Source: Pocillopora verrucosa (Eukaryota > Cnidaria > Anthozoa > Scleractinia > Pocilloporidae). From it: a stretch of 64,000 nt of DNA. The notes under the pieces were generated by a model. It ran no database searches. It was given only the letters and a program-made list of their open reading frames with translations, and was not told where the DNA came from. The stretch lies in the NCBI RefSeq assembly GCF_036669915.1, contig NC_089315.1, positions 514,503 through 578,502 on the forward strand, read 5' to 3'. This document shows positions 36,656-48,722 of the stretch, in pieces. Both the position numbers and the translations under genes were made by a program. The number at the start of each line of letters is the position of its first letter. The first letter of the stretch is position 1.

Positions 36656-39600
36656 GCAACACCACTCCGGTAGACTCGAGAATTTTTTCTTAGATAAACT
36701 TATCCAGCATTCTTGTATGAACTGAGGTCAGCCCATCAAAAGAGTGAATATTCCTGTTTTAAAGAGGTGAGAAGCCCAAATGTAAACGAGTAGGTGAACG
36801 TGGCAAACAAGTTAGCACAGAGGTGACATTAGTCAAGCCAGGCCTGAGGGCATTCCATAACGTCCTCTTGCATTGCCATTATCAGATTAAATTGAACTCT
36901 CGCGGCGGCAGGAAAGATATGAAAAGCAGTTATGAAGCTAGAGAAAATACAATGATGAGTAGGAGTACAACTTTTCCGATGTTTCTGCATTCTACAAACA
37001 CCATTGCGGCTTGGTAATTTATAGGTAGTCGAATCCACGTGGAATTTGGAATACACAGGATTTATAAAAACACACACGCTCAGGAAAAAAGGACGCGAAA
37101 GAAGGGAAAAAAATTGAATCGAGCATCATACCCCATTAGCCGTTCGCGGCACTGTGCGGCAATAATCTGCATCTCAACGTAGAGTAATTGTAAGCATTCT
37201 GAGATAAGAGCATCCTTAACAAAAATATAGGCCTCTGGCTTACTTTTAAACATTGCCATCAGTCCTGCTACCGAGTTTTCGTCCTTCTATCGACTATGGT
37301 TCATCCCCATATGTTTCCAGCTTTCTCTCAGGCTCAATCAGTTAAAGATCTTCACTTACGATCCAGGATCGTGTACCTAACAGGATATTTGATGTAGCTT
37401 GATGCCATTCAGTTTAGAACATTATAGGTCAGGAAAAAGATCTTTTAAATAACCCTGAAGGGTGAAGGGCACTCGCAGTTGATGTAGTCCCATAAGTATC
37501 GGTTTGGTGTGAATAATGCCGCTGAATTCTGTACCAGTCGAATTCTGTGTCAGTCGAATTCTGTTGATTTCTGAGATAACTAGGGGGGACCGTAATACCT
37601 CATGGCGTTGCAAAAATCTGTGCGCGAGGTTGAAGCACGCAGGCGTAAACCACAATTCCAGCAGTGTTGTTAAACAAACTATCACTTTATTAACTTTCAG
37701 CAATAGTTTAAATGCGAATAAGTGCTCTCGTGCTCTTCCTTTGTTGACAGAACCCCTAAAACTCGAAATGGCAGATATAATCCCACGATATATCATGAAT
37801 TCATTGATTATAAACCTAGCTGAATAATGTGTCCTTTCCACCCTATAAACTTAAAATAGATGTGAAGAATTCTAAGAATACTGAGTTGTAGACAACAATA
37901 CCTTTTAATCTTCTGGAACATCTTAAATTATATTTAGATTTGAATGGTTCGCTTGTGTGAGATTCAGAAAAAAATATGGAGAAGCTTTTTAGTCTTGACT
38001 GAATTTTTTTCCTACGGCCTGCTGCTGATATGATACTCCAGTATCATGGTACCTAAGGGAGTCTTCTCGTAGATCACGGTTTATCTCGGACTTGATCCAT
38101 CACTTGTACGCGTCATAGCCAGTTTTTCATAGCTTGATTTTTGTATTTCACATAAATATGGTAAAAGCGGTCGACCAGTTTTCCTCAATGAGTAAATACT
38201 GATCACTAATGTAAGCTTTAAAGGTGAAGAAGTTATCAATCACTTCATCAAATCAAGAACCTATCGAAAGCGGTAACAGCAAGAGAAAATAATGGCATTA
38301 TTCTCTCTTGGTAACAGTCGTGACACTTGCATTTACTTGTAACAGTTGTGGCACCTGCATTTGATTTGTTTTACTGGGCATCTTTCTTCGTTTGTTGCTG
38401 TTTTGTCGGTTCATCTGATTGGCTGAGCTCGTGATGCCACGTAGCTTTCAAGCAGTTGCATCTCGTACAAAATAAAACTGGAGAGTCTGAACTCGAAAGC
38501 CACCGACAATGATCATGATGAACTTCTGTGAAAATAATAATCCACTCTAAATGCAATACATGACTCAAGAGAGAAAGGGAGAGTGGACAGAAGAGACGTA
38601 GGAATGTACCGCTCGAAGAACGAAAAAACGAGTCAAACGAACTAATCTACAATCAACCAGTCAGCTTATTTGGTGAAATTCACGCGTTGCCTTCGACTGG
38701 ATTCGATAAATAAGCATTTCAGAATTCCATAATAACGAAAAGCGTTGAAGGACGGTACGTTTCGGCAGGTAGGGGTAGACACAAAGGATATTCTAACTGT
38801 ATGAAAGCCCAAAACGTTCCATTTCCCCAAGCATTGTTAAAACTGTCCTCCAAAATCCATACCCGTTTTTAGTCCCGGCTTCAGAGAGGTTTTTCATGAC
38901 AAGGTTTCTAAATGCAGTACGCTTTGTTGCAGCGTGTCCCAAAGCAGAGAGAAGAAATGGTACATTAGGATTTGCACAAAAATTCAGCTCAAACTTTGTT
39001 GTTCTACCACTAAATTGGGTGTTAAAAGAAAAACAAGTTTACCAGCTGCCTTGATCTCTAAATAAACCATATTCGCATATGCCAATCCCCTCCTCTCCCC
39101 TCCCTTGACCAATTCAGAGGCCCTGTGTTTGGAAAACTACAGCCAGAGGAGGAAGCCCTAGGAACTCTGATTGTCCAGGATTTCATCGATGATAGTTCTT
39201 TGCCGAAATGGCTCGGGAGAAGCAATTTCAATTTCCCTCTTTTTAAAATTGTAGTTCAACGCTCGTCATAAGAGACCATGACTTATTAAGATTATATCTT
39301 TCAAAATGACTGCAAACAAAACTGCTGACAGTGTGCACAGCGTTATAAAAGATCTGATCAGATAAATATATAAATAACAGAACATTGAGCGGAAGGAACT
39401 TCACATCTAAGACATATTTTTTCTCCGAATAATTTGATACATTTTGAACATTAACTAACAAACAAAACATTACAGCCGATTTCCTCTAGCATTATCTCGA
39501 AGCTTCTTCGCATAATATCTTTGGTGTAGTCTTACACTGCGGATCAGAGTACAAAGAAGCAAGGTATTAAACTGGAAGCATAGAATCCGAAATTTTCTTA

Positions 39601-41430
39601 CATTTTAGATACTGATATTGCTCTTACAAACCGTATGATATTTTCTGTTTGAACATGAGAGACAAATATTCCATCGACAGAGTATTTAGGCCATTCTTGT
39701 TTCGATAATACATGAGTTCGTTCGGTGAAAATGGTTTGTTTAAAAGAGACCCAAACTCACATATGAACACATTCTTTTCTCATTCTCCTCTCATGACTGT
39801 ATCACATTCATCTGTCAACAGGCTTATGCAAAACAATAGGCTGTTCATTTAGGACTCCCAACTGCGCATGTCACTCTGAAGTGACAAGCCATGCACTGCG
39901 GATAAGGGCAGTCAGGCGTGTGAAGGCAGCCCAGTGTTAGGAGGACGTTTGAGATAATAGGTGAGTTTGATTTTGGCATATTTTCAGTGGTTTTTGATTA
40001 CCAAAACGACCTGAATAATGCATTTACACCGCCAATACGTAGAAATGCTGAGAACTACTGCTAAACCGCTTGAAACCTTTCCTAAATTAGACATGCAACA
40101 CAGATTAGTTCACTTAAGTGTTAAGTTAAGAAGTTAGGTGGTATTAAAACCGAGCTCAGATCTTGTCTTGATAGTGCGTCAGTCGTGAAATTTTTCCTTC
40201 ACCTTCGCTTCTAGAGCTAGAGAGAGAAAACTTCGGTTTCGTAGAGGTCGAATTCCTCAGATTCAGATGATTTTAAAGACACTGACATGTAACACAGACT
40301 TTAATAACAGAATGATCTGTGGTAGTGGAATGACTCATAGAATCGTATTCCTACCACCAAAGTTCGTCAAATTGATACTCTATGAAGGTAACAACAATGT
40401 TTGCTATTCGATACATTAATCCGTACCGAAGGCAGTACTTTTTTTTTATATAATTTCGGCTGAACACTGCGTTGCATAAGCAGCTTTGTTTTGTGATACG
40501 AAACATAATTAACAACACATGTAGCGCCAGTAACGAAGCAAATGAAGCTGTCAAACAAACTGGAAGGTCACGATAACCGCGCCACAGGAATAGCGGTAAC
40601 CTTTTAGGTCTTGCGTGTCAGCAACAGAGCTTATATGACAACTTCTAGCTTTCGAGTCAGTGCATTCTGTATATGGTTGGTGGATCTGCAAACAACTACT
40701 TCAAATCTGTCCCTTGTCGATCAGGTTGGATTGTTCTCTCCAAAATAGAAATCCACAGCGAATCATAACGATTACGATTACGCCGTTTTGAACAATACGA
40801 ACTCTACATGTGTGCTTGCCTTTTTTTGCGGAACATATGCTTACTTTTTTGTGTTCTTCCCTAGTCTTGTTTTGTTTCGATAAACGTACTAAAGTTTTTT
40901 GATTCTGCTCCATAGCAACAAGTGTGAGAGCAAAGAATGCCCCGAGGCCAAGAATTTTGACCTTTTTTCGCTTGAGCTGATAACATTCTCTGCAATATAA
41001 TACACATAGATAGTCAGTTTTACGAGGGAGTTGTTGAAACGGTTTTCGGCATGTCCCAAACTTTGCTCTGAGCTTGGTATACGTCTCCGAGCAAATACTC
41101 ATTCGTGAGGAGATTGCTAAAGCATAGTAAAACTGTTTTTGACATTGTCACTTACAGTCGCGTCACTACGAGCAGGACCGACCAGTTTATTGAGATCATT
41201 ACTCTCTGTCTATTTAACGGTACTGTTGCGAATCTTTTTTTTTACGGACAACTGACCACTTTTGACATTGCTTAAAAAAAGTATTTAAAAAACTAGCTTG
41301 TTTTGTGTGAGCTAGATTGGTGTAACGGAGAAATCTCGAGGTGTTAGAGCTGAACTGAAAACACAGCTGTGGGAAGTTACAAGAGGAACTTTCTCAGGAG
41401 CCTTACAGTATCAAGAGAGAGCTACATAAA

Positions 41431-41796
41431 TTGAGCAAATTTTACAAAATAGCTGAGAATCTTGCTTTATGTTATTTGATTGAACTATTGCCCAAACTAT
41501 CTGGTGAACGTACACATTTCTGTCTTAGCTTAAGGGAAAACTACGCACAATTTCCTACATATAACGTCTATCATTGTTCAGAAGTCTTATTTTCCATCCG
41601 CATTCTCAGCACCAAGATGTCCGAAATTCTGTATCTTCTCTTCCCACTTTTTTCCTTTACAGCGAAAACATGGTCAATTATCTTCCCCATACTCACAGCG
41701 AGTTACATGATTGTTATTTTTCAAGGCGTTTATCTTTTGATCACAACCACCTTTGACTTGGGTTTTCTAGTCTTGGAGAACATCTTTTCAAAATAA
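41431..41796 (+). other. Open frame of 121 codons, disrupted in copy A
   Basis: The frame begins SKFYKIAENLALCYLIELLP and later has a hydrophobic stretch TWSIIFPILTASYMIVIF. In copy A the corresponding frame (from about 34591) has a stop (tacatagaacg against tacatataacg). No family recognised. It lies just upstream of the LINE 3' fragment, so it may be retrotransposon debris rather than a gene. Confidence 0.2.
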
Positions 41797-43204
41797 ATAG
41801 TTGTGCGTCGCCTTTTTTGCGTGTGCAGTCTGAATCAGTGAAACACTTTTTCTTGTACTGCCCACGGTATGCCGCCCAACGTAATGTCCTCCTTACCTCT
41901 GCACTGTAAAATTAAAAGAGTTGATTTGGCCCCAAAAATGGGGCCCAAAACGAGTGAGTCCAGTTTGGTACTGGCTTAGGGTCAATTCGGCCCCATTGAA
42001 ATGGGGCTGTTTTTGGCACCAATTTTGGGGCTGAATCGACCCCGTTGTAGGGGCCAAATTGGACCATGTGAAGGGTAGATTTGAAAAATACAGGGGCCAC
42101 TTTGAAATTTATAGGGGCCAAAACAGCCCCCAAAATTTCAGCCCTCTCACAAATGGCCCCTTTAAAAGGAGCCAATTCAGCTTCAATGTGGGCCACTTCA
42201 GAAGTAGAGGGCTCTTTCCTCTCCATGCTGATTTTTCCCCTTACAGTCAAATAATGAAAATACACCATATACTTTATCTTTCAAACACTCATTTATTAGG
42301 TTCTAGATATTGTTTATGTAAAAACCTTTTACGCTACTTGATTTTACAGTTATTAAGAATCTTAATTGTGGTATAAAACAGACAAACTTTGAAACATCAT
42401 GAAAGAATAGAACATACATACATATTTAACATTAATTCAACCATTTTCTAAAATAGATCTCTTCCCTAAATCAGTATACTTCTTAACAGTGCAAGCATTG
42501 CAAGAAATTACATCCAAGAGACACTTGTGAGTAAAGCTTCCCTTTTCAATGACTTAGCAAATGTGGTAATGTAAAGCAGCTTATAATTAAGACTGATTTA
42601 AAGTACAGAAAATTATCAAAATAAGACAGAGGCAACAAATGGTCCAGTTCCTGCACAAGAATATAGATCTTGTTTGATTTGTGCATATGAAAAACAAAGA
42701 CCCTTAGAGCAGAATAGAGTATTCTTCCAATGGATGTGAGAATACATACACTCATATTGCTACTTTAGATATTATCAAAATATAAACTATCAGCAAGTAC
42801 TACCTCAGGCATTTACCAAGTCATTGAAAACAGAGGAAACAGTGGCAAGAGTCTGCCTGTGCCCAATTTCAAGCAATGCTTGCTCTAAAAAAAGTCAAAA
42901 TTGCCTTTGACCGATTGTAAGAAACATTGAAAATATAAATGAGCCAAGTAACCCAATGAGAGCATCAAGAATCTTTTCTTGTGAGAAGTGACAAATTACA
43001 CTTCCCTCTGTTACTATATTCAGGAGATTGATGTATTGAAGATCTCCAACAATTAAAATTTGTGCTAAACATAATCTTTGATTGCTGAATCAACATCAGC
43101 TACTATATGCAATAAAACAAGTTTTACAACCTCATTAAAATCAAGCCAAAGTGCAAAAAGTGCCTTTAGCCAGTAAAAAGAAAAAGAATATATATATACA
43201 CATA

Positions 43205-43366
43205 AGTTAAAGAATTAAAGAGGACTCATCAATTCCCTGTGACTGAGTTTTGCGCCTAAGCGCTCGTCAGACAGAAAAGTTCTGTCTGACAAGCGCTTAG
43301 GCGCGAAATTCAGAGTCACAGAGAATCGATGCGTCCTCTTTAATTCTTTAACTTATGTATACTTAG
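43205..43366. repeat. Long hairpin element nested in the CACTG transposon
   Basis: The left arm runs acataagttaaagaattaaa, gaggactcatcaattc and tgcgcctaagcgctcgtcag. The right arm mirrors it as ctgacaagcgcttaggcgcg, gaatcgatgcgtcctcttta and attctttaacttatgt. Arms are about 75 bp with few mismatches around a short aagttctg centre. Flanks are (ta)n-rich. Probably a MITE that inserted into the larger element. Confidence 0.8.
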
Positions 43367-44070
43367 CTCTGCTACCACAGCATTGAGCATTTTATGCCAA
43401 GGTAGACTCTACCCCCACATTTACATATATATATATATGTAATGTTTTTCTAAAACTATAAGCTAAAACACCAGAAATGGAAGTGGAAGTTTAGCTCAGT
43501 GTGTGTAATTTGTCTCCCCTTCAAGACTTGAAAAACTGATGTTTGACTCCCAAAATATCTGAAAAGAATCAGCTATTCCATTTGTAATATTTATCTAATG
43601 GTTTCACAACAGGAATTTTTTAAAAAATTGCAAAATCAAGAAAACTAAACAAAAAGAAGGCAAAATTAATACAACCCCAAAGTACTTGAACCTTTGTATC
43701 TGGACTTCATTGGCAAATGGGCTCAGAAATTTTAGCTGTTCATCTTAGTACCAAAGTAGTAGTTTTTTGGACTTGTACCTCCAAAATGGTCACAACTTCA
43801 TTCAATGCATATGTGATGGCAAACACACAAGAACAAAGGTCATGGACTTAAAAGGGGAGAGTGGTTATTTTGCAACTTTTTAGTTTAAGGCAAGAGATTC
43901 AGCACCACAAAATTGTCTCTCTTCACTGCAAGCAGAAGAGGTGAAGCAATAGATTTTTAAACCATACCAATCCATTCAGTTTCCAAGTCAACTTTGTCTA
44001 GTATCCTGCTAGCCATACAAGGATACTCTGCAATATTTTTTTTTTGCAATCCACTGCTGCTCAGAGTACT

Positions 44071-45464
44071 TTAGGCTGCTGATGAGATATCCCTTCTGGA
44101 TATCCAACTCTTCTGAGGCAGAAAACTGTACCAAAAAACAAACAAATGAGCAAATTAATTTGTTGTTGGAGAACAGTAAATTTTTGCAACTACAAAGTTG
44201 CAAAAGATTTGTTAGCAAACTGTGCATAAGAAGTAAAAACACAATAATGGTGATCATCAATGATGTATTTTCACCAAACTGTATATGTACTTATCAAGAA
44301 AAGAAATCATAGCTCTATGCACTTCAGTTTTAGTTCAGTATTCATGAATAAATAAGGATTGCTTGTAGACTTAAAAAACAAAACAAAAAAAGTTTCTTAC
44401 CCTCGACGGTAGTTGGAATTTTGAAAGCCATCCAGGAGGAACCTGTAGGTAAATATTTTTATTCAAAAATTAAACTGTCTGATAACATCCTATCAATTCA
44501 CTAATTTTTTAATTTACCAGATTTAAACATTGGGTTTACTTTGTTTTATGCATGGTGCAAGTAAATACATATCTAATATATTTCAATAAAAATAAAGCAA
44601 ATCTCGCCATTTTTGTAGGTGCAATCTCCGAGATTTCTCATCTTTAACTGACCAACTGGCACCTAGTGTGTTTTCCTTTGGGATAAAATCGAAAGAAAGT
44701 AATCGATAATGTACTCTTCACCATCCTGCTAAGTTTAATACAAGAACTTACTTAGACAGTGCTCAGTTCTGTCGCCTCGTCGGTAAAACAGAGATCCTTG
44801 AGCGATTTACCCTTTTCTTTCAATGCCAATGTCAATGTCTAAATTTTCATAATCGCTGATGTTATCTGAATCAATCGACGTTTGAACCGTCTTACTCGAA
44901 GGACTTGATTCTGCACGCTGAAAGAGAGAGAGCCAAAAAAATTTGAGAATCTTGAAATAAGTTAAATCCATCTTGTGCAAATGCAGTATTCGAACTGTAA
45001 CCGTCTCTATCTCTCGGCGCCAAAATTTGATCACGTGACTTTAGTTGTGAAACCGCTGAGACTCAACAAGACTCGGGAGAAGAGGCGAACCATTCATGCG
45101 TCAAATTCTCTGGTGGGAAAATTAACCATCGTACCGACGAGGAACTCGTGTCATTTCTAGGTTCAGCGTTCATTGCAATCAATTTCTTGAACTTTAGACG
45201 CTCTTTTATAATAGGGATGTAGTGCCTTGGTACGTCTGCATCTTGGGCGATGGTAAGGAGATCTTGGCCATCGTAACCGTCCTTTTCTGCAAGATAAGAT
45301 ACGAACAAAGATCAATGGAGCGGTCAAGTTTGTGTATGTAAAGTTGCAGTAAAATGCGTTGTTAAGAAATTTCTTTTGCTTACCTTTCCTTTCTTAAGTC
45401 TTATTCCATGCGACTGTAGCCAAGAAACAGCCTCTTCAGTGATGAATTCGCTGCTATAATTCAT
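44071..45464 (-). CDS. Transposon-borne five-exon gene with SAM-like N-terminal domain
   Basis: Predicted exons on the minus strand: 45464-45384, 45281-45135, 44917-44811, 44442-44401 and 44125-44071. All have GT/AG borders and mutually consistent phases, giving 143 aa. The N-terminal half reads TEEAVSWLQSHGIRLKKGK, DGYDGQDLLTIAQ and IPIIKERLKFKKLI. This has the helix pattern of a SAM-like domain (W-L near the start, G..G..LL, then a terminal K.LKFKKLI helix). The second half is acidic (SIDSDNISDYENLDIDIGIE) and then short and basic (SWISRRDISSAA). The gene lies wholly inside the CACTG element, its start facing the right end. No transposase motif or DDE triad is present. It could be captured host sequence or an accessory protein of the element. 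The upstream in-frame Met at 45509 is an alternative start. Confidence 0.55.
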
Positions 45465-46861
45465 TATTGTGTCCGACGCACGTAGTCTAGGTTCGACTAA
45501 TGCGATCACAGGCAGCCAACGCTCACGTCTCGAGAAAAAGCCAACGATTAATTCGTTGTGTGACTCGGTGTTCAGTTACGAGAGGAACCGTTGAAAATTT
45601 GAACACGTTATAAGGAATAGTATGGGGAACGAAATATGGTCGAAAAAAGAAAATTATTTTTATATTATTTTTTTTTTCAAAAATTGCACCTCGTTGGGGC
45701 CAAATTGGTCAATCCTACTTGGCTCTTGGAAGGGCCAAATTGAGAAAAAGTTCCAAAGTAGAATTCATAGGGGCCAATTCAGATTTTTGAGGGGTCAAAA
45801 TGGTACCTGTCCCACCCGTTTTGGCTCAAATAGTCCAAAACGAACCTTGATGGGCCAAATTGGCCCTCGAGAAATTGGGGCCAATTTGGCTTTTGGGGTC
45901 AATTTGGCTCTTTTCATTTTACAGTGTGCCGCTAATAATGTGAGACATGGTCATCGAGGTGGCGATACAAGGAAACTAAATTTTTTTATTGTAAGGTGTT
46001 GAGTCTGTAAATTGCGATGTCAATTGTGCTTTTTTTCCGCGAATTACAAATTTTATAATTAATACTAATCGCTTTTCTTTGGCCATTTTTGATTGCATAA
46101 ACAGTATTCCTAGCTCTGTAAGACTAATTTTCTGCTACTGCAATTTGTGTGTGTGTGGTTTTTTTTTGTGTGTGAATGCGGGCCTTTATAAATGGAATTA
46201 AAACTTCGTAGTATTGCGACCCCTCTTGATAAGCGGCCTTGTTGTTTTCAGGGAAAACAACGACAAATATGATTAAAAAATAATAATAATAAGTAAAAAC
46301 ATCAAAAGGTTAAAATGAAAGGGTTTGCTTTCCACGAAATTGGAGGGATCATGATTTTTATCACTTTTTTGATTTTTTTCGACTTGTTTGTGTGTTTCTA
46401 CCGTTTTACAGTTTTTACAATACACTTGCCTCTTTGATTATCATAGGATAGTGTTCATAATTTCGAAGCGCGTAACGCAGTGAAGAAAATTGCATTCAAG
46501 AACGATATGTATAAAGATTGGCAACAAGAAATCACACCTTTTCTCCCTTTCATATTCTTTTCTCATCGATAATTCTGAAAAAGGGACTTAAAGAAATGAT
46601 TGAACGTAGCGACCATCGCTAAAATTTAATCATAAATTAATATCAGCTGTTTAGAAAGGACAAAATCAAAAATGAAAAGTCTAAGTGCGCAAACACTGCA
46701 TTCCAAAATTCATTCGACCGTTTCTGAAAACTGAGAATATGAGGAGCCATCTTGTAGATGTCTATCACAAAATTCGGCTCAAAACTGTACTTTGCTGATC
46801 ATACTGATAATAAACAGTTGTAACTATGACAATTAGGAGCCTCTGAATGACGTCCTGAAAA

Positions 46862-47555
46862 CTATACCTCGTCTAGTCGATAATAGACATATGGCGTAAA
46901 TACGTTGGAACTTCGTGAAATATTAAAAAAATCCTCGTCATAAACATCGCGCTTTATGCGCCAAAGCCGCACGCCTGATTTACCGTTAACTAGAGGGTTA
47001 ATATGATGCTCCGCATGTAATCTAAGATTTAGAGCAACATATTTGAATAGTGTGCTTTGTCTAATTCGATTTTGCATTTGTGGAGTAGCGCCAAAAGCTG
47101 TAGACAATATTTTCTTCTTGCAAATATTGAATTTTAAATGTTCCAGGATCATTTGCATGCATAACATTACGTAATCAAGCAAAATGGTACATTGGTTTTT
47201 TTTTTCTGGTTTTTGAGGTAGAAAAACCCAGGAAGAGTTGTTTTGCTTCTCAAGATCTCTTGTCACTGTATTTTAATCTGAAATTAACAGTTCCTATTCA
47301 ACCAAACTGTCTGCCTGTATTGAAAACGAGTAGAACTATATTGACGGGGTAAAAACACTCCCAATTACAATTTGGACAAGAGCGACAATTAAGAAAACAA
47401 TTAAGAAAACAATCACCATTTTCTGAAATAGGAAAAAAATTGTCAGTAGAAGAGAGATTGTTGCCAGGGCAAACGTGATGACTTCTTAACCGCGAATCTA
47501 CAAATATGTTAATTCTTGATGCGAAAGATGTCAAAACCGCCCATATATCTGTCAT
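46862..47555 (-). other. Two possible exons of an unrecognised gene, copy B
   Basis: Open frames 47555-47298 (Cys-rich part with FLNCFLNCRSCPNCNWECF) and 47266-46862 (134 codons, ending SNVFTPYVYYRLDEV). The second is longer than in copy A because an A run lacks one base and no early stop follows. Reading on, GACGAG is followed by gtatag, a possible donor. In the first frame, copy B differs from copy A by a 12-bp tandem insertion that keeps frame. No family recognised. Confidence 0.3.
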
Positions 47556-48722
47556 ATTCCATCACGCAACACCACTCCGGTAGACTCGAGAATTTTTTCT
47601 TAGATAAACTTATCCAGCATTCTTGTATGAACTGAGGTCAGCCCATCAAAAGAGTGAATATTCCTGTTTTGAAGAGGTGAGAAGCCCAAATGTAAACGAG
47701 TAGGTGAACGTGGCAAACATGTTAACAAAGAGGTGACATTAGTCAAGCCAGGCCTAAAGGCATTCCATAACGCCCTCTTGCATTGCCATTATCAGATTAA
47801 ATTGAACTCTCGCAGCGGAAGGAAAGATATGAAAAGCAGTTATGAAGCTAAAGAAAATACAATGATAAGTAGGAGTTCAACTTTTCCGATATTTCTGCAT
47901 TCTATTACTGCGATACATGATCTCTTAATGAGTTTGAAAAAGCAATGTAAACACCATTACGACTTGCTAATTTATAAGTAGTCGAATCCACGTAGAATGT
48001 GGAATACACAGGATTTGCAAAACACACCAGCTCAGGAAAAAAGGACGCGAAAGAAGGGAAAAAAATTAAATCGAGCATCATACCCCATTAGCCGTTCGCG
48101 GCACTGTGCGGCAATAATCTGCATCTCAAGTTAGAGTAATTGTAAGCATTCTGAGATAAGAGCATCCTTAACAAAAATATAGGCCTCTGGCTTACTTTTA
48201 AACATTGCCATCAGTCCTGCTACCGAGTTTTCGTCCTTCTATCGACTATGGTTCATCCCCATATGTTTCCAGCTTTCTCTCAGGCTCAATCAGTTAAAGA
48301 TCTTCACTTACGATCCAGGATTTTGGACCTAACAGGATATTTGATGTAGCTTGATGCCATTCCGTTTAGAACCTTATAGGTCAGGAAAAAAGATCTTTTA
48401 AATAACCCTTAAGGGTGAAGGGCACTCGCAGTTGATGTAGTCCCATAAGTATCGGTTTGGTGTGAATAATGCCGCTGAATTCTGTACCAGTCGAATTCTG
48501 TGTCAGTTGAATTCTGTTGATTTCTGAGATAACTAGGGGGGACCGTAATACCTCATGGAGTTACAAAAATCTGTGCGTGAGGTTGAAGCACGCAGGCGTA
48601 AACCACAATTCTAGCAGTGTTGTTGAACAAACTATCACTTTATTAACTTTCAGCAATAGTTTAAATGCGAATAAGTGCTCTCATGCTCTTCCTTTGTTGA
48701 CAGAGCCCTCAAAAATCGAAAT

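Larger units (their letters stand above)
34186..41013. repeat. Tandem segmental duplication, copy A
   Basis: About 6.83 kb, repeated directly to the right as copy B. Corresponding points: about 34209 with 41045, 35071 with 45941, 37731 with 48684, 37771 with 50561, and about 41003 with 53824. Divergence is low (a few percent by eye), with small indels. Copy A lacks the two extra blocks of copy B. The junction near 41013 joins cacatagatagt to cagttttacg, and the left border at about 34186 also reads cagttttacg, suggesting short homology at the breakpoint. Confidence 0.9.
41902..45926. mobile_element. CACTG-type DNA transposon with subterminal repeats, inserted into copy B
   Basis: The left end is CACTGTAAAATTAAAAGAG and the reverse-complemented right end is CACTGTAAAATGAAAAGAG, one mismatch in 19. 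Comparison with copy A (cctctgccactaataatg) gives the empty site and shows a duplicated TG. Both ends hold clusters of ggggccaaattgg-like motifs in both orientations (about 41930-42230 and 45690-45915), as expected of transposase-binding subterminal repeats in the EnSpm/CACTA group. No transposase is recognisable. Inside are a long hairpin (43205-43366) and a five-exon gene (45464-44071, minus). Assignment to EnSpm/CACTA is inference from the ends and short target duplication. Confidence 0.85.

Noticed and set aside
45622-46002. 126-codon plus-strand frame
   Set aside because: It is a chimera of the right end of the CACTG element (repeats of the GPNW type from ggggccaaattgg) and the interrupted LINE fragment (NNVRHGHRGGDTRK), not a gene.
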